Shown in pieces: positions 33,001 to 43,895 of a stretch of 64,000 bases of DNA. Source of the DNA: Agarophyton chilense (lineage: Eukaryota > Rhodophyta > Florideophyceae > Gracilariales > Gracilariaceae); NCBI GenBank assembly GCA_030374765.1, contig JARGXX010000091.1:1-64000 (forward strand), given 5' to 3'. A program made the position numbers and the translations under genes. Numbering within the stretch: the stretch's first letter is position 1; each line of letters opens with the position of its first letter. Under the pieces are notes generated by a model. That model was given only the letters and a program-made list of their open reading frames with translations. It had not been told where the DNA came from and made no database searches.

Positions 33001-33676
33001 TTGGTGATCGTGACAAGGTATCTCGCATGTACACACTGCCTCAACCTTTAGGGCATGCTGGTGTGGAACTTGCGCTTTCGACTAAGTCTACGGAGACTCA
33101 ACTGTGGCACCGACGACTGGCTCACATCAACCAACGTGATCTGCAACATGTACACAAGTACGCAGATGGAGTGCCGCACTTGTGTGACATGGAGGAGGTA
33201 TGCCGAGCATGTCGACTTGGCAAAGCTCATAAGCTTCCGTTCCCAGGTCACTTTGAACATGCATCCGCGGTTGGTGACATTGTGCACTCGGATATTGTAG
33301 GTCCTCTGGAAAAGTCTTTTCCGGAAAAGTTTCAATATGCATGTACATTCCTCGATGATCACTCACGGTATGTGTTCCTAGGTCTGGTGATCCATCGCAG
33401 TGCTCTTAGTGATGTGTTTGTGGGTATTGCGGCAAAGTTTAAGCAGCTTGGAGGAGTGCATATCAAAAGTTTGCACTCGGACGGTGCAGAAGAATATATT
33501 GCCCTGCAAGAGAACTTGGCAGCAGAACATGGCCTCACTTCTTTCTCTGCTCCATACACCCCCGAACACAACGCTATAGCTGAGCGCATCAATCGTACCA
33601 TGGTGGAAGCTGCTCGATCGTTGCTGATCCAAGCCGATCTACCAGAATGTTTGTGGCCATATGCGCTGAAACATGT
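30022..33676 (+). repeat. A4 front half, copy 2
   Basis: LTR 30022-30694, leader 30695-31607, gag-pol from 31608, ending at the same ACATGT. Its LTR carries the GGATCACC variant (base 30498) also present in the solo LTR (34153), where the LTR at 26369 has GGGTCACC. That fits a hybrid LTR made by unequal crossing-over. Confidence 0.92.
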
Positions 33677-34349
33677 TGTTGAGGTTTGGTCGACTGTGCC
33701 CCCAAGCCCTTTGGAGTGTTGGAAATAGTGGAAAACAAAAAGTGGATTTAAGCATGGGCACTTTTGGGCACCCTCCGCGGAAAAACGCATATGCGCCTCA
33801 TCTCAATCTCAACGTGAAACGGCCATCTGATTGGCTACTGCAAATGCCCTCATGCAACGTGGTATGGACAAGTGGTCTGGTTCTAATGGGGCGTGTTGGG
33901 GCTTCGGCCCAAGTGGAGCGATTTGATTGGACGAGAGCGCTGAATGAGCACGGGCTATGCAGTTGGAGAGAATGTGCGAATGTGGGCTGGATACGGGGTT
34001 TGGCCGTAACAGCCGAATCTGGGCTGCGCGGGGTGGTTGGCACTGGCGCACCACTTTGGATGATTTTTTGAGTTTTTATTTGATATGCTTCATGTTTGAA
34101 ATTGTTTTGGCGCGCAACTCCTCGTCGCACAGTGGCAAGGTGTGAGACGTGGATCACCCGCCGACGGTCAGCACCGGCGGCGGAACTGCGTGCGAGGTAG
34201 ATATAGTTTTCAATGACGGTCGCCAACGATCGAAGTAAATTGTGAAGGCTGACTACCTTCCTTTGTTTCTCTTCTTTTATTTTTCTCTTCTTCTCGTCTT
34301 TTCCCCCTCTTCTTCCTTTTCCTTTACCTAACCTGCGCTCACGTTGTGA
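33677..34349 (+). repeat. Solo Copia-A LTR inside A4
   Basis: A single 673-bp LTR flanked by the perfect 5-bp duplication CATGT (33672-33676 and 34350-34354), inserted in the integrase region of A4. A lone LTR with a matching duplication is the usual remnant after LTR-LTR recombination removes the inside of an element. Confidence 0.93.
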
Positions 34350-36587
34350 CATGTTATCTTTGTGCGTAATCGAGTGCAACATTCTACTGTTAACAACAGT
34401 CCCTACTTTCTGGTAACTGGAAATAAACCTTTGTTGAAGCACGTGCGTGTGTTTGGATGCACTGCATTCGTGCTAAGGACTCCGCGTGGACCCAAGTTCG
34501 AGTCTCGTGCACTTGAGGGAGTGTACTTGGAGACTCTTGAGCATGGTGTGTACAAGGTACTCGTCGTTGATAATGACGGTACTCCGCGTATTATTGAGTC
34601 ACGACATGTTACTTTTGATGAATCCAAGTTCCCTGGCGCATCATCTCTTGCCAACTACATGGATGATGAAAGTGCGTCAGATGCTGACTATAGCTCTGAT
34701 ATGGGATTATGTGATAGCATTGATGACGAATCGGATACCTTCTCCGTCGATAATGTTGAGGAGGAGGTGGTTCATGACGGATCCTCGCACCTGATTCCAG
34801 CACTCAGGCAGTCGGAGTCAGACTCCGGCAGCAATGAAGACGATGCACAGGATTCCGAAAGTGATGACGAAAGTGCTGCTGATGACCTTGATACATCTGC
34901 CAACGCTGATACGGAACCACGCTACCCGCGGCGCACGCGCCGTCAACCTCTGAGGTGGTTCATGGCAGGGTCTGCTCACTGTACATCGCAAGTCAAAGTC
35001 ACTACTAGTGATGAGCCCTCACTCAAGGAGGCAATGTCCGCCAGTGCGGAGGAGCGTACCATGTGGCAAGCAGCCGTCGATGAAGAGTTTTCATCATTGG
35101 AGTCGAAGCAAACTTGGAAACCTGATGACTCTCCTGCTTCACAACCACTACCAACTCACGTCATACTGAAGGTAAAGCGCAATGCTGATGGGTCAGTTGA
35201 ACGTTTTAAGGCTCGTGTTGTAGCCGGTGGAAACCACCAAACATATGGTCAGGACTACATGGAGACTTATGCACCAGTTGTTTCGTTCTCTTTGGTTCGC
35301 ATATTCTTGTATCTGACGTTATGCTTGCGCATGTATGTGGTACAGGTGGATGTGAAGACTGCGTTTCTCAATGGCGAACTTGAGGAAGATGTGTGGATCA
35401 TGTCACCTCGAGGTATACCTGGCGTGACTTCACGATGCTTCAAATTGCTCAAGGCTATCTATGGACTGAAGCAAGCGCACTTGGCATGGCACAACAAACT
35501 ATGCGAGGATATGAAAAGCATATGTTTTGAAGAGTTACCGAGTGCACCTTGCGTGTTTCGCCGCCAAAACGAGAGCAATGAGGATGCGTTCGTGCTAGTT
35601 TATGTGGATGACTTGCTAATATTCACAACTTCTGCCATGGAACGTGATGCGATTTTGGAGGAGCTCAAGTCGTTTTACGAGCTGCGTGTGGCGGACGACG
35701 TGAACTTGTACCTCGGCGTTGAATTCAAATGGACTTTAGATTTAGATGGTCGACCTGTGTCGCTGTATCTTGGTCAGTCACTGTACACGGAAAGCGTGTT
35801 GCGCCGTTTCGGGTTTCAGCGATCCAAGCCGGCATGCACCCCTATGGTAGAATCTTTTTTTACCGGGTGGACATCTGAGAAAGACAAATCCATCCAGGAT
35901 ACTCAGCTGTACCAGCAGATCATAGGATCGCTTTGGTATTTGGCACTGAGAACTCGGTTGGATATATTAGCACCCGTCCTAATCTTGGCTCGTTTTCAGA
36001 AATCGCCCACGGCCTACTGTCACAAGGCAGCAAAGCGGGTTCTTCGTTACCTTCGCGGTACAACTGAACATGGTGTGCACTATCACTCTGGCATGGTGAA
36101 ACTGGAGGCGTACGTTGACTCTGACTACGCTGCGGACACGCGTGATCGCAAGTCAATGTCTGGTTTCTTAGTGAAGCTTGGCAAAGCGACATGTATGTGG
36201 GGCGCAAGAAAACAGGCTTCGGTGGCGTTGTCTACCGGCGAGGCCGAGTCTTATGCTTTGACGCTTGCGTGTCAGGAGGTTATTTGGTTGAAGCGTGTGC
36301 TTAAGGAGATTGGATGGAAAGTGCAAGGTGCTGTGCCCATTCGTTCGGACAACCAGTGCGCCATTGACTGGGCAACTGGTGAACGCTGTCCGTCGGGTCG
36401 CGCTAAGCACATTGACGTTAAGTTGCACTTCGTTCGGGAACTAGTCAAGGATAGTCACATCAATGTGACGTACGTTCCAAGTGAAGACAATGATGCGGAC
36501 TTCTTAACTAAACCACTTGGCCCAGGTCTTCACAACAATAACGCGGACCGTGTTGGACTTGGCCGACCAGTCGAGGAGGAGTGTTGA
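34350..36587 (+). mobile_element. A4 back half of gag-pol
   Basis: Resumes the integrase region after the solo LTR and continues through the acidic linker, RT with YVDD, and RNase H, to the stop inside the LTR at 36582. Sequence differences place it with A2 rather than A3 (for example the RVADDVNLYL and GSLWYLA variants). Confidence 0.9.
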
Positions 36588-36792
36588 GGTTTGGTCGACT
36601 GTGCCCCCAAGCCCTTTGGAGTGTTGGAAATAGTGGAAAACAAAAAGTGGATTTAAGCATGGGCACTTTTGGGCACCCTCTGCGGAAAAACGCATATGCG
36701 CCTCATCTCAATCTCAACGTGAAACGGCCATCTGATTGGCTACTGCAAATGCCCTCATGCAACGTGGTATGGACAAGTGGTCTGGTTCTAAT
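36582..36792 (+). repeat. A4 3' LTR, first piece
   Basis: The first 211 bp of the LTR, ending at CTAAT (36788-36792), the target of B5. The second piece resumes after the duplicate CTAAT at 43429-43433. Confidence 0.93.
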
Positions 36793-37489
36793 TGTTGGAT
36801 AGGGAAATGCTGAAGGAAAGGTTGAGGGAATGAAAAGGAAGTTCGCCAGCTCTGGCTTGGATTTACTTGGAGGCGCTCAAACTTTCACTTATATACTACT
36901 TCAAAACGTCAGCTGTCTAGACTCCAACCCAAAGTAAACCCTAGACTACAAAGCAGGGACACTCAATACTACCAATCATATTCAAGCATGACATTAACCC
37001 TAGTCAATGTTCATTGCAGCGCACAACAAGGCAATATACAGTGCACACAGTGCACAGCCCATAATTACACTGACGTGTGCACAAATTCAATATGCCAGCA
37101 CACACTACTTGCAATCCGCCTCCATACACATTCACGTTCCAGCACAGTACTCCAAGTCTCCTGTAATACACATGTCACGTCTCTTCTCCAAGTACATTCG
37201 TTACACCTTGTGAGGTGTGTTCATAGTACACCAGCTGGACAGGTTGAACAGCGTGCACAGTAGTACAAGTAGGCCACGTACACACGTGTACCACAGACAA
37301 ACCCAATAGTGCCATACCACTTGTACACACCGCATTGCATGTGCACATTTGCAGTAGCCAATCACAGCCCGAGTTCACGTTGAGATCCGACTGACACGCA
37401 TATGCGCTTTTCCAGAGGCACCCTCCAAAACAGCCCATGCTCCCCTGCACTTTTGGTTTTCAGTGACAGCACAGGGTCAACACCCAACA
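36793..37489 (-). repeat. B5 3' LTR
   Basis: A 697-bp LTR in reverse, preceded in sense by the purine tract GACAGAGGGGGAG (about 37490-37502). Confidence 0.93.
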
Positions 37490-37509
37490 CTCCCCCTCTG
37501 TCACTGACT

Positions 37510-40500
37510 TCAAAGGTCTAGGTGTCGGACGCCACTGTCTTCACGGAACCTCTCGTGCTTCACACGGCAAAGTGGTTTGTTGAGCATATCGGCAGTCATG
37601 CAATCGGTAGGGCAGTAGAACAACACAATCGACTTGTCACGTAGAGCTTCTCGAGTAAAGTGAAAACGAATGTCGATATGCTTGGTACGCTTGTTGACAG
37701 CGCCATTTCGGGCAAGGTCAATGCACCCTTGGTTGTCAACATATACAGGCGTTGGTTCAACAAGCAACTTTACCGAATCGTCCACTTCTACTCCAATGAC
37801 TATGCCGATGCCATTCCACAAACGCCTAAGCCAGATGGCCTCTTTGGAACCACTGCACAGACTCACATACTCAGCTTCAGCACTAGACAGTGCAACCACT
37901 TCTTGCTGACGTGAACACCATGACACAGGACCTCCAGCCATCATGAACAAGTACCCACTGGTAGACTTGCGGTTTGCAACATCGCCTGCCCAGTCAGAGT
38001 CCACGTAGCCGTGAAGTGCCAAATCGGTGTTTAAGCCGTAGGTGAGACCAAATGTACAAGTACCGTTGAGATAGCGAAGCACACGTTTGACTGCCTTCCA
38101 GTGAATCTCTCCAGGTTTCTCAACATACTTGGCAAGTTTGGACACCGCGTATGAGATATCTGGACGAGTTCCTACAGACAAATACATGAGACAGCCAATT
38201 GCCTGACGGTACGGCACCTCCCTGAGTACATCCTGAATCGCAGACAGGTCCATGCCAACTTCCATTGGAGTGTCAACTGGTTTGGACTGGTGCATGCCAA
38301 AACGTTCCAAGACCTTTTGTGTGTACGCAGACTGAGTCAGATACAACTCTCGCTTAACTCTGTCACGGTGGATCTCGAATCCGAGTACCATGCGAGCTTG
38401 ATAGAGGTCTTTCATGTGGAACCGAGACGACAGCTCTGCCTCTACACGATCCATTGTCTTCATGCTCGGACTTGCAATAAGCAAGTCATCAACGTATAGA
38501 GCAATTAGAACAACAAATCCCAGTATCTTTCCGCTGTACACACACTCATCTGCGTCATTTGGCGTCAACTGCATCTCCTCAACAAGGAACGAGTATATCT
38601 TTGCATGCCACTGTCTGGGTGCCTGTCGTAGCCCATAGATGGCTTTCTTCAAACGACACACCAGATCCTCGTTACCTTGCTGCACAAAACCTGTTGGCTG
38701 CTCCATGTACACTGTCTCCTCAAGGTCACCGTTCAGAAAAGCTGTTTTCACATCCATCTGATGCAAATGAAAGTCTCGTACAGCAGTCACTGACAGAATC
38801 ATCCTGATCGAGGTAAACTTAACAACAGGTGCATATGTTTCAGAAAAGTCAACACCCTCGATCTGCAGGAATCCTCTAGCAACCATACGAGCCTTGTACC
38901 TGATAGTTGGTTCACCAGATGGTGCTGCTTCATACTTTTGCACATACACCCACTTGGACGAAATCACGTTGCTGTCTGCTGGCCTTGGCACTAAGTCCCA
39001 TGTGTCATGCTCAATTAGTGACTGGTACTCACTCTTCATTGCCTTCTTCCATGCTTCGGAATCAGGACGTGACACAGCATCATCATATGACGACGGGGTG
39101 TCATCACTGGCAGTGAGTAGAGCAGTTGCACGCCACCATGAGCTCGGCTTCCTACGTTCACGCGTGGACCTACGAACAGGTTGTGTCTCATGCACTACAG
39201 GCTCAACTGGTGTATCAGCTGCGGAATCATCAACAGAGCTGTCAGAAGCATCATCAGAGTCAGGCAAAGGCGCAGAAGGGTCATCATCGCTGGGTCCACT
39301 AGATGTGTCAGATGTAGAGGTATCATGTGGACTAGACATATTACTAAAGTCAATGTCTGCGTAGTCCTCTTCCTCATAGCTAAACTGGTTGTCTGAGCCC
39401 GAAAACTCATCAAACCGTACATCTCTTGACACAATCACCTTTTTCTTTTCAGAGTCCCACAACTTGTATCCGTGAGACCCTGGGGTGTACCCAATAAAGA
39501 TAGCTTCCACACCACGCTCCTCTAGCTTCTTCAGCTTATGATCCACAACCTTGTACCAGCATCGGCTCCCAAACACACGCAGGTTGCTCACATCAGGCTT
39601 CTGACCGTGCCACAGTTCATATGGTGTCACACTACTTGGAAGAGCTTTGCAAGTCACACGGTTGCGCACATACACTGCAACATTCAGTGCCTCAGCCCAA
39701 AAGTGCTTTGGCAATTTCTTGTGACATAACATCGATCTGACCAAGTCCATGAGTGTGCGGTTGAACCGTTCGGCAAGTCCATTCTGCTGAGGATTGTAAG
39801 GCACAGTTCGCTGATGCTCAATACCGTGACGTTCAAGTTCTTTGGTAAAACGATGTGACAGATATTCACCACCGTTGTCAGTGCGCAATGCTTTGAGCAC
39901 ACTCTCACGTGCGGTGATGGTTTTCACTTGTCTGCCAGTTTGGTTTTGAACAAACTTGAGCCACCTTAGGAACATCTGGAACACCTCATCCTTAGTTTTG
40001 AGCATGTAGAAGAAGCAGAAACGACTGTGATCATCGATGAATGTGACGAAGTAGTGCGAGCCTCCCAAGGATTTCACACTTACTGGACCTGACACATCGG
40101 AGTGAACAAGTTCCAGTACGTGTTTTGCTCGTTCCCCCCCTTGCTTGGGAGTCGGAGCACGGGTTGCTTTTCCTACTACACATGAGCCACACACATCTGA
40201 ATCCTGCGCAACGTCTACATTGAGCCCTGACACAACCTTGTTTCGAGCCATACGCTTGATACCATCCACATTCACATGAGCCATTCGAGCATGCCATAGT
40301 GACAAGTCCGACACAAGTGCGCTGTTTACATCTGTACACTGGTGTGCAGCAGTGCAAAGGTAGTATAGGCATTTGACGCGGCGCCCCAAGGCAACCACTT
40401 TTGACCCCTTGTATACACATACCTTCTCTTTTTCAAACACTACTTTGCACCCCACATCACAAATCGCCGATACAGAAAGCAAATGGTACCTTAAATTCGG

Positions 40501-41535
40501 TACATGAACAACTTGCTTCAGCTGGCACTTTCGTTTGGACCCTTCCACAATCAGATCAAGCTCCACACTACCGTGACCAACAGACTCTAGTTTGGAATCA
40601 TTACCGATGCTAACGCCAGAAGACACCTTACTATCATATGTTTGGAACATGGATTCGTCAAAAGTCATGTGGGCAGTAGCACCAGAGTCAACAATCCAGT
40701 CACTGTTCGTGGCTTTATCAGAGCCAGTAGCAATGAGACATACAAAGTCAGAGTCGTCGCCACCCGTACTTCGCTCATCGCTGAGCTCAGTATTGACAGT
40801 TGGGTGAGCAGCATCGACCTGATTCATGTTAGCCCCATCACGTTGCTTCTTGAAACAGTTCCTCTGGATATGACCCTTCTTATGACAATAATGACACTCG
40901 ATGTTCTTCCATCGCGACTGCCTGCCAACCAAAGCTGCCTCACTTCCACCAGGCTCCTCCTTGGCACGATCGTTCATTCGCTGCTCTTCTTGCAGCAGAC
41001 GACTCTTCACAAACTCTAGAGTGAGTTGACGATCGCCAATCGTGGTATCAATTGCCACGATGAGGTGCTCGAATCTTTCCGGAAGTCCGCATAGGATGGC
41101 CATAGCGATGTCCTCCTCCTCAACAACAACGTCCATACACTTCAGGTCCGATGCCAGATGACGTACACGGTTGATGAACTGTAGCATTTTCTCATCATCA
41201 CGCATCCTGGCAGAGTAGAAGGACCGTCGGGCGTTGATTTTGTTGAGCAGAGTCTTGCGTTGGAACACATCGCAAATGGCTTTCCACATATCGGCAGCGT
41301 TGTCGGCGTCCCGCACATGATCTAAATGCTCATCACTGAGTGTGAGACCAATAATAGCTCTGGCCTTGGCATCTTTCTTTTTCCAAGTCGACAGCTCATC
41401 TTCGTCAGTGGGTCTAACAGAGTCGAGGTGGCCGTCGAGATCCTTGAGTGCAAGCAGCAGCTCAATCTTCTGCTTCCATACGTGGAAGTTATCCTCAACC
41501 AGCTTTTCGATTTTCACCCCACTGAACGAATCCAT
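37510..41535 (-). CDS. Copia-B gag-pol polyprotein (B5)
   Basis: A single open frame of 1341 residues from MDSFSGVKIEKL. An in-frame Met 49 residues upstream is not preferred, because that segment is encoded by TTG-rich leader. Approximate landmarks: copia-type gag; CCHC knuckle 214-227 (CHYCHKKGHIQRNC); protease DSGAT 283; integrase HARMAH from 415; integrase acidic residues 480 (HSDVSGP), 553 (RTDNGG) and 589 (GLAER), which fit D-x35-E spacing for the last pair; an acidic linker; RT YVDD 1014-1017; RNase H DSD about 1179. The order is that of Ty1/copia. No break was seen. Confidence 0.95.
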   Translation of the reverse strand: MDSFSGVKIEKLVEDNFHVWKQKIELLLALKDLDGHLDSVRPTDEDELSTWKKKDAKARAIIGLTLSDEHLDHVRDADNAADMWKAICDVFQRKTLLNKINARRSFYSARMRDDEKMLQFINRVRHLASDLKCMDVVVEEEDIAMAILCGLPERFEHLIVAIDTTIGDRQLTLEFVKSRLLQEEQRMNDRAKEEPGGSEAALVGRQSRWKNIECHYCHKKGHIQRNCFKKQRDGANMNQVDAAHPTVNTELSDERSTGGDDSDFVCLIATGSDKATNSDWIVDSGATAHMTFDESMFQTYDSKVSSGVSIGNDSKLESVGHGSVELDLIVEGSKRKCQLKQVVHVPNLRYHLLSVSAICDVGCKVVFEKEKVCVYKGSKVVALGRRVKCLYYLCTAAHQCTDVNSALVSDLSLWHARMAHVNVDGIKRMARNKVVSGLNVDVAQDSDVCGSCVVGKATRAPTPKQGGERAKHVLELVHSDVSGPVSVKSLGGSHYFVTFIDDHSRFCFFYMLKTKDEVFQMFLRWLKFVQNQTGRQVKTITARESVLKALRTDNGGEYLSHRFTKELERHGIEHQRTVPYNPQQNGLAERFNRTLMDLVRSMLCHKKLPKHFWAEALNVAVYVRNRVTCKALPSSVTPYELWHGQKPDVSNLRVFGSRCWYKVVDHKLKKLEERGVEAIFIGYTPGSHGYKLWDSEKKKVIVSRDVRFDEFSGSDNQFSYEEEDYADIDFSNMSSPHDTSTSDTSSGPSDDDPSAPLPDSDDASDSSVDDSAADTPVEPVVHETQPVRRSTRERRKPSSWWRATALLTASDDTPSSYDDAVSRPDSEAWKKAMKSEYQSLIEHDTWDLVPRPADSNVISSKWVYVQKYEAAPSGEPTIRYKARMVARGFLQIEGVDFSETYAPVVKFTSIRMILSVTAVRDFHLHQMDVKTAFLNGDLEETVYMEQPTGFVQQGNEDLVCRLKKAIYGLRQAPRQWHAKIYSFLVEEMQLTPNDADECVYSGKILGFVVLIALYVDDLLIASPSMKTMDRVEAELSSRFHMKDLYQARMVLGFEIHRDRVKRELYLTQSAYTQKVLERFGMHQSKPVDTPMEVGMDLSAIQDVLREVPYRQAIGCLMYLSVGTRPDISYAVSKLAKYVEKPGEIHWKAVKRVLRYLNGTCTFGLTYGLNTDLALHGYVDSDWAGDVANRKSTSGYLFMMAGGPVSWCSRQQEVVALSSAEAEYVSLCSGSKEAIWLRRLWNGIGIVIGVEVDDSVKLLVEPTPVYVDNQGCIDLARNGAVNKRTKHIDIRFHFTREALRDKSIVLFYCPTDCMTADMLNKPLCRVKHERFREDSGVRHLDL

Positions 41536-42731
41536 GTTGTGCAAAGTGTCACAAGAGGCCAAGAGAGATGGCTTGGCAGCAACAGACAAGTGAACAACAA
41601 CAACAGACAACAACAACAAAGAAAAAACAACAAACAACAAATAATTCTTCAAGATTGAACAGACAATAGTCTGCGGGCGCACTGGCAGGGCTTCTTATAC
41701 CCGCGTCCCTAAAGGTCGGACCCCTGGCCCCCAGAGCTCTTCTGGGTAGATAACGGTTTTCTGCAGTCTACCTCCTCCCACGTCAAAAGGAGAAGGCGCG
41801 TTGCTCCTTACGAGGCTTCCAGAGGATGGTTGATGACCGAAGATATGCCTTCACCAAGTTGACCCTCTCTGGCCTCTTTCAAGAACTAGCGCGACCTCGA
41901 AACCGAAGCTACTTCAACACCAAGATACGCTTCTAACGAGCAATCAATGAAGATCGCACGCGGCCTGATCCGGAAAAGGAGGTCAGCCTTCGAAACGTCG
42001 CCTCCCCGCGTACTGCGGATCAAAAGCTCCTTATGGATGCTGTTCACAACAGTCCAAGTGCCCAACCACAAAGGTCGGGCTCACACACAAAGTTAAACAA
42101 CCAGCCAAATGCAGTGCGCCACGGCACCCCGTCCACAAATGCACCCGCAAAGTTCAACCAGATCTTTCGACCGTCACTGTTATCCGCCCTAAAAGGACCA
42201 GTGGGGAACCCGCTTGACAGTACACCTGCTTTGGTTCAAGCCGCCAGGCTAACGTCCCCGAGTACAAGGAATCACCCAAAGTACCTCGGATCAACCGCTC
42301 GTCGCACAGGCAAAGATGCAGACCAAACACACAAACACACACGAACGCTGAGCCAAGAACTCCAGGCCCAGACTTCAACAAACACGGTCCTCAACCTCTC
42401 AGATCAGAACCCGCAAACACGACGCAGGGATCCACAAAACAACGAAAGAGAGGGAGACCAAACGAAACGGATAGCGATCGACAAACACGGGCAACAACGA
42501 GCACCCAAACACAATCACGATAATAACGTCCAACCACTACCACCACAACGCCCTCAGGGAGGAACGCAAGACCGAAAGAAAATACCAACACCAACCCACG
42601 ATACGGTCACACACCCGACGAAACGGCGCGGAAACGAAGAGAATAGAACAGCGAAACGGGTGAACGGCGGTGCGGGAGAGCGGCGAGAGACGAACTATAC
42701 GGCAGAGGTCAGCGGGGCTGGGCCCATAACC
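41536..42731 (-). other. B5 leader
   Basis: A 1196-bp untranslated region between the 5' LTR and gag. It has the same primer site, leader block and hairpin as B4. Long open frames on the other strand are not credible genes. Confidence 0.8.
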
Positions 42732-43428
42732 TGTTGGATAGGGAAATGCTGAAGGAAAGGTTGAGGGAATGAAAAGGAAGTTCGCCAGCTCTGGCTTGGA
42801 TTTACTTGGAGGCGCTCAAACTTTCACTTATATACTACTTCAAAACGTCAGCTGTCTAGACTCCAACCCAAAGTAAACCCTAGACTACAAAGCAGGGACA
42901 CTCAATACTACCAATCATATTCAAGCATGACATTAACCCTAGTCAATGTTCATTGCAGCGCACAACAAGGCAATATACAGTGCACACAGTGCACAGCCCA
43001 TAATTACACTGACGTGTGCACAAATTCAATATGCCAGCACACACTACTTGCAATCCGCCTCCATACACATTCACGTTCCAGCACAGTACTCCAAGTCTCC
43101 TGTAATACACATGTCACGTCTCTTCTCCAAGTACATTCGTTACACCTTGTGAGGTGTGTTCATAGTACACCAGCTGGACAGGTTGAACAGCGTGCACAGT
43201 AGTACAAGTAGGCCACGTACACACGTGTACCACAGACAAACCCAATAGTGCCATACCACTTGTACACACCGCATTGCATGTGCACATTTGCAGTAGCCAA
43301 TCACAGCCCGAGTTCACGTTGAGATCCGACTGACACGCATATGCGCTTTTCCAGAGGCACCCTCCAAAACAGCCCATGCTCCCCTGCACTTTTGGTTTTC
43401 AGTGACAGCACAGGGTCAACACCCAACA
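42732..43428 (-). repeat. B5 5' LTR
   Basis: A 697-bp LTR, apparently identical to 36793-37489, bounded on the right by CTAAT (43429-43433). Confidence 0.93.
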
Positions 43429-43433
43429 CTAAT

Positions 43434-43895
43434 GGGGCGTGTTGGGGCTTCGGCCCAAGTGGAGCGATTTGATTGGGCGAGAGCGCTGAATGAGCACGGG
43501 CTATGCAGTTGGAGAGAATGTGCGAATGTGGGCTGGATACGGGGTTTGGCCGTAACAGCCGAATCTGGGCTGCGCGGGGTGGTTGGCACTGGCGCACCAC
43601 TTTGGATGATTTTTTGAGTTTTTATTTGATATGCTTCATGTTTGAAATTGTTTTGGCGCGCAACTCCTCGTCGCACAGTGGCAAGGTGTGAGACGTGGGT
43701 CACCCGCCGACGGTCAGCACCGGCGGCGGAACTGCGTGCGAGGTAGATATAGTTTTCAATGACGGTCGCCAACGATCGAAGTAAATTGTGAAGGCTGACT
43801 ACCTTCCTTTGTTTCTCTTCTTTTATTTTTCTCTTCTTCTCGTCTTTTCCCCCTCTTCTTCCTTTTCCTTTACCTAACCTGCGCTCACGTTGTGA
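43434..43895 (+). repeat. A4 3' LTR, second piece
   Basis: The last 462 bp of the Copia-A LTR after B5, ending GTTGTGA. With 36582-36792 it makes exactly 673 bp. It is followed by the right target duplication GGGCT. Confidence 0.93.

Larger units (their letters stand above)
36793..43428 (-). mobile_element. Copia-B element B5, whole copy
   Basis: A 6636-bp minus-strand Copia-B that looks whole. LTRs are 36793-37489 and 42732-43428 (697 bp each; I saw no difference between them), gag-pol 37510-41535, leader 41536-42731. The target duplication CTAAT (36788-36792 and 43429-43433) lies in the 3' LTR of A4. In sense the LTR runs TGTTGGGTG to ATCCAACA, giving the short terminal inverted repeat TGTTGG/CCAACA. 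With identical LTRs and an open frame it is probably the youngest insertion in the window. Confidence 0.95.
26369..43895 (+). mobile_element. Copia-A composite A4 (duplicated front half, solo LTR, B5 inside)
   Basis: One Copia-A insertion grown to 17.5 kb. The target duplications GGGCT at 26364-26368 and 43896-43900 prove that both ends belong to one event. From left: LTR, leader and front half of gag-pol (26369-30021); the same again (30022-33676); a solo LTR (33677-34349); the back half of gag-pol (34350-36587); and a 3' LTR split by B5 (36582-36792 and 43434-43895). It is broken by two nested insertions and one internal duplication. Confidence 0.9.

Noticed and set aside
42033-42752. 239-residue frame opposite the B5 leader
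   Set aside because: It lies on the strand opposite to the element, is low in complexity, and is not kept at that length in the other Copia-B leaders.
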